NCBI GenBank assembly: GCA_900549055.1
Contig: URNB01000006.1
Span: 1 to 44,341 of the forward strand
Length of the DNA stretch: 44,341 nt
Direction: 5' to 3'
From: an uncultured Oscillospiraceae bacterium
GTDB taxonomy: Bacteria; Bacillota; Clostridia; Oscillospirales; Acutalibacteraceae
Of this stretch, positions 8,217 through 15,050 are shown piece by piece. Position numbers and translations under genes: made by a program. The notes below the pieces were generated by a model. It was not told the origin of the DNA, searched no databases, and saw nothing but the letters and a program-made list of their open reading frames with translations. How positions within the stretch are numbered: the first letter of the stretch is position 1; every line of letters begins with the position of its first letter.

Positions 8217-8250
8217 TGAAACTGTCTGTCGTTATCGACAGACAGTTTCA
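8217..8250 (+). other. Intercistronic 15-base stem-loop
   Basis: TGAAACTGTCTGTCG (8217-8231) pairs perfectly with 8236-8250 around a TTAT loop. No T-run follows; the next gene's ribosome site AGGAGGG is 11 bases on. Such structures after a binding-protein gene commonly protect its 3' end and let it be expressed above the downstream membrane genes. The function here is inferred from position. Confidence 0.65.
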
Positions 8251-8274
8251 TAAATAATATAGGAGGGCGATCCT

Positions 8275-9735
8275 TTGAAGCAAATAAGATATGTCAGTGC
8301 TCTCATTATCGCTTTATTATTGCTGACAATTCCGGTTTTTGCATATACTCCGTATCAAAATTACACATACAATGCCGATAAAGAGTCCACTATTGAACCG
8401 CAGGCTTATATTCCTTATGGTGTAATAAATTCCGAAAAATTACATTTGACTATGAAGGAACCGCAGGATCTCTTTATCAAGGGTAATAAAATATTTATTG
8501 CGGATACGGGTAATAATCGCATACTTATAACCGATTCGGAAGCGAGCAGCGTAAAAATTCTGGAAACCTTTCAAAATAATGGCAAAACGGACGGTTTCGC
8601 AAAGCCAAGCGGACTTTTCGTGACAGAAAGCAATCGTTTATATGTTGCGGATACGGATAATGAGCGTATCATAGAGTTTGATGAAGATTTAGAATTTGTG
8701 CGCAGCGTCGGAAGACCGAAATCCAATTTGCTGCCTGAAAGCGTGGCATACCGTCCGAAACGCATTTCCGTAGATGTCGCGGGAAGACTTTTTGTTGTTT
8801 CCGAGGATATGAGCAGCGGTATGATTGAATTGGATCACCGTGGAGAATTCGTCAGCTTTTTCGGTGCAGTTAAAACTAAACCAAAGGTATGGGAATTGCT
8901 TGTACGCTTTTTTGCAACCGCCGAACAAAAAGAAAGAATGTCGTTGATTATTCCAACGGAATATTCCAGTAATGATATTGACGATAAAGGTTTTGTATAC
9001 GGAACGGTGGGAATTATCGACCCCGATAATTTTAACGATTCCATGTTTATCCATCGCCTAAACCCGATCGGAGACGACATACTGAATCGTGACGGAACGG
9101 TGGCACCTATGGGAGATGCGGAATTTGTTGTGGATGATAAAACGAATCAGTATCTGCCCTCTATGCTGGCTGACATATGTGTGAAGGACACAGGTCTTTA
9201 TACGGTTCTTGACAGAAGATTCGGAAGAATTTTTACCTATGATCAGGATGGCAATCTTTTGTATGTATTCGGATCATTGGGCTCAAGTCTCGGACAGTTT
9301 AAAATACCGGTAGCCATTGATGATTTCGGAGACCGTTATGCAGTGTTGGACAGCGAGCTTTCGCAAATAGTACTGTTTCAGCCTACGGAATACGGCACGC
9401 TGATTACAAAAGCTGTTGAATCCGCATTTAATCAGGATTATGATTCTGCCTGTGAATATTGGCTTCAGACTTTGAAGTTCACCTCGAAATCCGAGCTTTC
9501 ATACAGCGGCGTAGGAGATGCCAGATATAATCAAGGCAATTATTCCGAGGCTATGAAATATTATAAATTAGGCAATAACAGAAAGTATTATTCGGCAGCG
9601 TTTGAACAGTATCGCACTTTAGTTTTAGATAATTATTTTACGGTCATTCTTATATCGATCGCTGTTCTGATACTGCTTATAGCGGTTTTGGCTGCTTACA
9701 GGAAAAAGCGTCGCTCTGTGCGAAAAGGAGAATGA
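8275..9735 (+). CDS. Membrane-anchored NHL-repeat propeller protein with TPR-like segment
   Basis: The 486-residue product has a signal peptide (about 1-23) and an extracytoplasmic six-bladed-type propeller with NHL repeat signatures: FIADTGNNRI, YVADTDNERI, and a later LGQFKIPVAI strand. A short TPR-like pair follows (about 375-440: DYDSACEYW, NYSEAMKYYKLG), then a single C-terminal membrane helix (about 455-475) with a basic tail, so the propeller faces outside. The start is TTG 8275, seven bases after AGGAGGG. No enzymatic residues are evident; NHL propellers usually bind proteins, glycans or nucleic acids. It lies between the binding-protein gene and the YIP1-like gene, two bases from the latter, which suggests a surface complex with them. 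The specific function is unknown. Confidence 0.75.
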   Translation: MKQIRYVSALIIALLLLTIPVFAYTPYQNYTYNADKESTIEPQAYIPYGVINSEKLHLTMKEPQDLFIKGNKIFIADTGNNRILITDSEASSVKILETFQNNGKTDGFAKPSGLFVTESNRLYVADTDNERIIEFDEDLEFVRSVGRPKSNLLPESVAYRPKRISVDVAGRLFVVSEDMSSGMIELDHRGEFVSFFGAVKTKPKVWELLVRFFATAEQKERMSLIIPTEYSSNDIDDKGFVYGTVGIIDPDNFNDSMFIHRLNPIGDDILNRDGTVAPMGDAEFVVDDKTNQYLPSMLADICVKDTGLYTVLDRRFGRIFTYDQDGNLLYVFGSLGSSLGQFKIPVAIDDFGDRYAVLDSELSQIVLFQPTEYGTLITKAVESAFNQDYDSACEYWLQTLKFTSKSELSYSGVGDARYNQGNYSEAMKYYKLGNNRKYYSAAFEQYRTLVLDNYFTVILISIAVLILLIAVLAAYRKKRRSVRKGE

Positions 9736-9737
9736 CG

Positions 9738-10376
9738 ATGGGCATATTCTTGAGTCGGATTTTAAAGGGGCTTCAATATTCACTTTATTTGATTTTCCAC
9801 CCTTTTAAGGGCTTTTGGGATTTGAAGCACGAAAAAAAAGGAAATGTTTATTCCGCTTGGGTCATTGTGTGTTTGCTGAGTGTTTTGTTGATTTTACGCC
9901 GACAGTTTACAGGCTTTATATTGAACTTTAACAAGCAAAATGAAATGAATGTTTTTGTCGAAATACTCAGTGTTTTGGCTCCGCTGGGTCTATGGTGTCT
10001 GTCTAACTGGTGCATTACAACCCTGGTGGACGGCGAGGGCAGCTTAAAGGATATTTTTATTACGACCGCATATGCGCTTACACCGGTGGTGCTTATTAAC
10101 ATTCCGATGCTTCTGCTGAGCAATGTTATGATTTTAGAAGAAACCGTGTTTTACACGGTGCTTGACGCACTCTCGGTTTTATGGGCCGCATTGTTGATAT
10201 TGATAGGAATTATGACGGTACATCAGTTTACAATGCCGAAAACTATTGCTACAATCGCCGTTGCGGTGGTGGGAATGATTATTATTCTGTTTCTGATACT
10301 TCTTTTTGTTTCCATCATTCAACAAATCGTCAGTTTTGTTGACCTGCTGTGGACGGAGATTACCATGCGAATGTGA
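9738..10376 (+). CDS. YIP1-like five-helix integral membrane protein
   Basis: The 212-residue protein begins with a short amphipathic cytoplasmic region (ILKGLQYSLYLIFHPFKGFWDLKHEKKG) [first 28 residues abridged here as positions 7-34] that is typical of bacterial YIP1-domain proteins, followed by five predicted membrane helices (about 38-56, 72-92, 104-130, 138-160, 168-200). No catalytic motif is seen. The longest reading starts at 9732, but AAGGAG at 9725-9730 ends one base before that ATG; ATG 9738 is at the proper spacing. It follows the NHL gene by two bases and precedes the DUF5696-like lipoprotein. YIP1-domain proteins in bacteria are of unknown role; here it may hold the NHL and DUF5696 proteins near the importer. 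The family call is by topology and neighbourhood. Confidence 0.65.
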   Translation: MGIFLSRILKGLQYSLYLIFHPFKGFWDLKHEKKGNVYSAWVIVCLLSVLLILRRQFTGFILNFNKQNEMNVFVEILSVLAPLGLWCLSNWCITTLVDGEGSLKDIFITTAYALTPVVLINIPMLLLSNVMILEETVFYTVLDALSVLWAALLILIGIMTVHQFTMPKTIATIAVAVVGMIIILFLILLFVSIIQQIVSFVDLLWTEITMRM

Positions 10377-10398
10377 TCCGAAATAATGATAACGGCTT

Positions 10399-10433
10399 TA
10401 TGCCTTTACGAAGCCAAACGGCTGCAAGGCATA
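10399..10433 (+). other. Intercistronic composite stem-loop
   Basis: TATGCCTT (10399-10406) pairs with AAGGCATA (10426-10433), and inside it AGCC (10412-10415) pairs with GGCT (10420-10423) around AAAC. There is no T-run, so an RNA-processing or stability element between the YIP1-like and DUF5696-like genes is more likely than a terminator. A second AAGGCATA at 10433-10440 offers an alternative pairing. Confidence 0.5.
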
Positions 10434-10474
10434 AGGCATAGTCAGATGAAACCATCAGAAAGGAATGACAATTT

Positions 10475-13126
10475 ATGCCAAACAAGCTGCTGCGCTGTTT
10501 GCGAGCTGTGCTTTTGATTGTTCTCAGTCTTATTGTTTTAATAAGCTCTGCGGGATGCAGCAATGCCGCCGCAGATACCGAAAATAATAAAACCGAGAGC
10601 AATACCGGCAATTATACCGACGAGGCGTTTGATGCGGATAAAAAATCCGGGCAACAGCCTTTTCTTGCGGCAAGCTCGGAGCGTATGAATTTATATATGG
10701 ACGCGACCACTGCCTGCGTTACCCTTGAGGATAAAATCACGGGTAATAAATGGACAACCAACCCGGTTGACCGCAAGTCCGACCCATTGGCACAGGGAGT
10801 AAATCTCGATCATCTGTGCTCTCAAATAATAGCCGAATATGTATCGCAGGGCAAAAAAACAAAGGTTGATTCTTTTTCACAAAGCATATCATTGAATCAA
10901 TACAGCTTTTACCCCGTTGAAAACGGAATAGGCGTTAATTATTTGATCGGTGAGAAACCGCGCGTATTTATTGTGCCGAAAGCATTATCGGTAGAACGCT
11001 ATCAGGAGATCAAGAAAAAAATCACTGATGAATTTGACCTTGATATTTTTGAATCCTATTACAAAAAGGTCGCACTGAAGGATTTGGGAACCGAAGCAGA
11101 CAAGGCACTGTTTTTGGAAGTGTTTCCCATTTTAAAAGAACGGCCCATTTATTATTTTGTTACACCGGGAACTCTTCAGTTTCAGTCTCCAGGCGAACAG
11201 ATGGCTTCCGATTTTATGCTTGAACAGGTGGAGGCGGTTTTTGTCAATATCGGATATACCGAGGAAGACATGGAGCGTGATCACCGTGAAAATAAAGTTA
11301 ATATTGCGCAGGAGCTTGATTATTCAATTTCCTTAAGACTTGAATATCGTCTGGACGGAGACGACCTAACGGTAAAAATTCCCGAAAACAGTATCAAGTA
11401 TAAAAAGAATGTCATGCAGCTGCAGAATATTTGGGTGAATCCTTATTGGGGAGCTGCTGACAGCTCAAAAGATGGATATATGTTCGTTCCCGGCGGCTCC
11501 GGCGCTCTTATAAATCTGAATAACGGGAAAACAAATTTAGAATCGTATGAAACAGAGCTGATTTACGGAGATGATCCGCTGTTTGAGGAAGCTCCCGAAA
11601 AACAACAGGTTGATATTCAGGCACATTTGCCCGTCTTCGGTCTAAAACAGAATGATATTGCGTTTTTGGGCATTGTTGAAAGCGGTGACGGCTCGGTATT
11701 CATAGAAGCCGATATCAGCGGTCGCACCGATTCCTATAATCATGTGTGTCCGAAATTTCAGGTGGCAAGACCGCAGCATCAGGAAACCGCGATCATGAAC
11801 CTTACCGATTTTGATATCTATCCTCAGAAGGATCTTTCCGGAGCTTTGCAAATACGCTACATAACGCTGCAAAAGGATGAAGCGGATTACAGCGGTATGG
11901 CTAATGCTTATCGTGAATACCTGCTTAAAAACAATAAAATCGGGCAAAGGAAAATGCATGCGGATTTACCGTTTCACCTGCGCGTGATCGGTGCGGTTAC
12001 TTATAAACGTTCTGTACTCGGTATACCGGTTGACAGTCCGAAAGCATTGACCACCTATGAGGAAACCGTAAAAATATTGGACGAGCTGAAACAGTCCGGC
12101 ATTTCAAATACGGTTTTGGAGCTGAGTGATTGGGCAAACGGCGGCAGAGAAAATACCGCATATAATAAAGTTGACCTTATGGGTGCTCTCGGCGGTAAAA
12201 AAGGCTTTAAAAAACTCCTTGATTATGTAAATAAAAATGATATAAGCTTTTATCCGGGGATCGAAGTGCAAAATGTAAAAAAAGACACTTTATTTGATTC
12301 CTTCTCTAAAAAGCGCATGGCAGCGAGAGCCCTGAATAAGCGCATCGCGTATAATTACGATTATAAGCTGACAACATTTGAAAGGATTAAGGGCACATCG
12401 GCAATATTGGTTTCACCGGGGAAATATGATGCTATGCTGAACGGCGCTGTATCTGATCTCAGCGGCTACGGTATACAGGGATTAAGCGTCGGCAAATTAG
12501 GGCAACGGCTGACGAGCGACTACAATACCAACAAAACGATAGACAGACAGCAAAGCCTGGCTATTGTGCGTGAGCAGCTTAACAAGATCGCCGCAGGTCA
12601 CAGCCTGCTGGTACAGGCGGCGAATGAGTATTCTTTGGCTTCGGCATCGATTATAACCGATGTTCCGCTGACTTCGGAAAATCATTATATGTGTGACAGA
12701 GCAATTCCGTTTTACCAAATGGTTGTACACGGATTAGTGCCGGTATCGGGAACACCGATGAATTACACGGGAGATTTTCAATCCGACAGATTGGCATTGA
12801 TTGAGACCGGTTCGTTCCCGAGCTTTGAGTTTATTTATCGGGACAACTATGAACTGAAGGATACCGAGTATAACATTTACGGCGTCAATTATAAACTGTG
12901 GCTGTCGCAAGCGGCGGAATTGTATAAAGAGATGAACGGGCTTTTAAAGGATTGCCAGACAGCAAAGATAGTCAGTCATCAACAGGTCCAAAACAATGTT
13001 AATTGTACAACCTATGATAACGGCGTTTCCATTATCGTCAATTATAATGATGCTCCGGTTGTTTATAATAACACAAAAATCGAAGCACACAGCTATATTC
13101 GAGCGGAAGGAAAGACGGTTGAATGA
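10475..13126 (+). CDS. DUF5696-like surface lipoprotein, glycosidase-like architecture
   Basis: This 883-residue lipoprotein has a signal ending in SSAGC (Cys28) and an acidic, Asn-rich linker. A large beta-rich region (about 60-480) with a Gly-rich FVPGGSGALINLNNG stretch resembles the beta-supersandwich of some glycoside hydrolases. A probable TIM-barrel follows (about 485-800), with alternating strands such as SNTVLELSDW, DISFYPGIEV and IQGLSVGKLG and a SDYN segment. I recognise the layout as the DUF5696 family, usually next to YIP1-like and importer genes; the activity of the family is not known to me. An acidic residue might be expected in the GLSVGKLG strand by analogy with GH101/GH129-type barrels and is Lys or Val here, so it may be a binder and not an enzyme. 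Its stop overlaps the next permease start by ATGA. AAAGGA sets the ATG. Confidence 0.65.
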   Translation: MPNKLLRCLRAVLLIVLSLIVLISSAGCSNAAADTENNKTESNTGNYTDEAFDADKKSGQQPFLAASSERMNLYMDATTACVTLEDKITGNKWTTNPVDRKSDPLAQGVNLDHLCSQIIAEYVSQGKKTKVDSFSQSISLNQYSFYPVENGIGVNYLIGEKPRVFIVPKALSVERYQEIKKKITDEFDLDIFESYYKKVALKDLGTEADKALFLEVFPILKERPIYYFVTPGTLQFQSPGEQMASDFMLEQVEAVFVNIGYTEEDMERDHRENKVNIAQELDYSISLRLEYRLDGDDLTVKIPENSIKYKKNVMQLQNIWVNPYWGAADSSKDGYMFVPGGSGALINLNNGKTNLESYETELIYGDDPLFEEAPEKQQVDIQAHLPVFGLKQNDIAFLGIVESGDGSVFIEADISGRTDSYNHVCPKFQVARPQHQETAIMNLTDFDIYPQKDLSGALQIRYITLQKDEADYSGMANAYREYLLKNNKIGQRKMHADLPFHLRVIGAVTYKRSVLGIPVDSPKALTTYEETVKILDELKQSGISNTVLELSDWANGGRENTAYNKVDLMGALGGKKGFKKLLDYVNKNDISFYPGIEVQNVKKDTLFDSFSKKRMAARALNKRIAYNYDYKLTTFERIKGTSAILVSPGKYDAMLNGAVSDLSGYGIQGLSVGKLGQRLTSDYNTNKTIDRQQSLAIVREQLNKIAAGHSLLVQAANEYSLASASIITDVPLTSENHYMCDRAIPFYQMVVHGLVPVSGTPMNYTGDFQSDRLALIETGSFPSFEFIYRDNYELKDTEYNIYGVNYKLWLSQAAELYKEMNGLLKDCQTAKIVSHQQVQNNVNCTTYDNGVSIIVNYNDAPVVYNNTKIEAHSYIRAEGKTVE

Positions 13127-14046
13127 TAAATTTAAAAAAGAAAAGCATCTCTCTTGAACAGAAGCGGATCCGTTGGGGATATATTTTTGCTTTACCGTTT
13201 GCTGTCGGGTTCGTGTTGTTCTTTCTTTCTCCTTTAATTTTATATGTGATTCTCGGGTTCAGCAAGCTTTCCCTGACCAATCAGGGTATGCAGCTGAATC
13301 CCGTGGGATTGGAAAATTTTCGTCAGGTTTTATTCGTGAGAGTCGGGTATTTTGAGCAGGTTCTCAAGAGTCTGGGTGAGCTCTTGCTCACCTCTCCTGC
13401 CATTGTGCTTTACAGTCTCTTTGTTGCAACCTTACTGAATCAGGAATTCAAGGGCAGAGGTGCGGTGCGTGCGATTTTTTTCCTTCCGGTTATTATGGCG
13501 TCCGGCATAGCTGCCGTTTCTAACAACGACTCCTTAATGGGACATGCCATTCACGCATTATCCGGCGATGTATCTTTAACGGGAGACGGAGACAATACCA
13601 GCATGGTAAAAGGTCTTATGGATTTGTTAGGTGCTTCCTTTTCTCCGCAAATGTTCTCGTTTGTATCGAATTTGGTCGGCAAAATATATACCATAACAAT
13701 GTCCTCCGGAGTGCAGATCCTGATTTTTTTGGCAGGCTTACAAGGAATTTCCCCGTCACTTTACGAGGCATCCTCTATCGAAGGTGCCACGAGCTGGGAA
13801 AACTTTTGGAAAATCACATTGCCGATGATAAGCCCGGTTGTGCTGGTTAACAGTGTTTATACGATCGTAGATCAATTGGGAGGAGCTTCCAATGCGGTGA
13901 TTATGGATATGTATGACACGGCTTTAAAGCAAAATCAATTCGGCTTCAGCTCTGCTATGGGATTGATTTATTTTTCCTTGATTTTCACTGTGGTCGGTTT
14001 TGTTATTTTCATTATGTCTAAATTTGTTTATTACGAGGATCGATAG
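13123..14046 (+). CDS. Sugar ABC importer permease (UgpA/LplB type), first cassette
   Basis: This inner-membrane permease subunit (307 residues, six predicted helices) has the coupling EAA loop in the form EASSIEGATSWENFWKITLP near residue 215-235, which docks on the shared ATPase. An unusual ~45-residue hydrophilic segment (about 125-170, containing ALSGDVSLTGDGDNTS) extends the third extracytoplasmic region. The start overlaps the DUF5696-like stop by four bases, so translation is probably coupled. It forms a heterodimer with the next gene product. No ATPase gene is present in the window. Confidence 0.88.
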   Translation: MINLKKKSISLEQKRIRWGYIFALPFAVGFVLFFLSPLILYVILGFSKLSLTNQGMQLNPVGLENFRQVLFVRVGYFEQVLKSLGELLLTSPAIVLYSLFVATLLNQEFKGRGAVRAIFFLPVIMASGIAAVSNNDSLMGHAIHALSGDVSLTGDGDNTSMVKGLMDLLGASFSPQMFSFVSNLVGKIYTITMSSGVQILIFLAGLQGISPSLYEASSIEGATSWENFWKITLPMISPVVLVNSVYTIVDQLGGASNAVIMDMYDTALKQNQFGFSSAMGLIYFSLIFTVVGFVIFIMSKFVYYEDR

Positions 14047-14061
14047 AGGGGGCTCCGGGTT

Positions 14062-15015
14062 ATGTCAGGTATTTCAAAAAATCTTAAAAAACATATAGAA
14101 CAGAAAACACTTCGGCGCAAAGGCTACACATATATTTGGAAGCTTATGAGGTTCGTCTTGCTTGTCGGCTTATCTTTTATGATTCTTTACCCTGTTTTCG
14201 TAAAATTTTCCGCATCGCTGAAAAGCACAGCCGATATGATGGACTCCACGGTAGTGTTTATTCCGAAGAATCCGACCTTGCAAAATTATAAAATTGTATT
14301 GAACTCCGTGAATTACGCGCTGACACTGCTGATGACGGTATTATTCTGCCTGGTTCAAAGCTTGCTGCAATTGGCTTCCTGTTCATTGGTCGCATATGGA
14401 ATTGCGAGGTTTAAATTCAAGGGACACAAGCTGCTCTTCGGTATGGCCGTATTAACCTTAATCATTCCTCCGCAGATTATTCTTTTACCGCTTTATATAA
14501 GATTTCATTTTTTCGGAATTACTAATATTTTTCAGTTTTCCGGCATTTTTTCCGGTGTGGATCTTATAAATACTTACTGGCCCTTCTTGTTGCTGTCCGG
14601 CACGGCTTTGGGCTTTAAAAACGGACTCTATATTTATTTGCTGAGACAACATTTCAAAAATATGCCCATGGCATTGGAGGAAGCTGCCTATATCGACGGA
14701 TGCGGTCCCTTCAGAACATTTCTCAGGATTATGCTGCCGGGATCCGTTCCGATGCTGGTTACCGTTTTTCTGTTCTCATTCGTGTGGCAGTGGAACGATA
14801 CGGTCTATTCCGGAATCTTCTTCCCCGAAATCCCCACTCTCGCAAATAAGCTGTACGGTATGGTATTTACAACGATGGGTGCAGGCACGACATTGATGTC
14901 GGCGGTGCTGGAAAGTCCGAAATTTTTCCTGCTGATTACACCGATCGTAATATTGTACTTATTTACTCAAAAGCTTTTTGTTCAAAGCATTTCCAGAAGC
15001 GGCATTGTAGGCTGA
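14062..15015 (+). CDS. Sugar ABC importer permease (UgpE/LplC type), first cassette
   Basis: This is the 317-residue partner permease with six predicted helices and an EAA loop EEAAYIDGCGPFRTFLRIMLP around residue 210-230. The C-terminal FVQSISRSGIVG is the typical ending of MalG/UgpE-type subunits (QKLFVQSI..SGIVG). AGAGGGGG precedes ATG 14062, and the gene is 15 bases after its partner. Together with 13123 it should form the channel served by the lipoprotein binding protein at 6647. It is followed after 35 bases by the GH78-like enzyme, suggesting that imported material is its substrate. Confidence 0.9.
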   Translation: MSGISKNLKKHIEQKTLRRKGYTYIWKLMRFVLLVGLSFMILYPVFVKFSASLKSTADMMDSTVVFIPKNPTLQNYKIVLNSVNYALTLLMTVLFCLVQSLLQLASCSLVAYGIARFKFKGHKLLFGMAVLTLIIPPQIILLPLYIRFHFFGITNIFQFSGIFSGVDLINTYWPFLLLSGTALGFKNGLYIYLLRQHFKNMPMALEEAAYIDGCGPFRTFLRIMLPGSVPMLVTVFLFSFVWQWNDTVYSGIFFPEIPTLANKLYGMVFTTMGAGTTLMSAVLESPKFFLLITPIVILYLFTQKLFVQSISRSGIVG

Positions 15016-15050
15016 CTTTATAATTTATTATTTATCCGATAGAGGTTATT

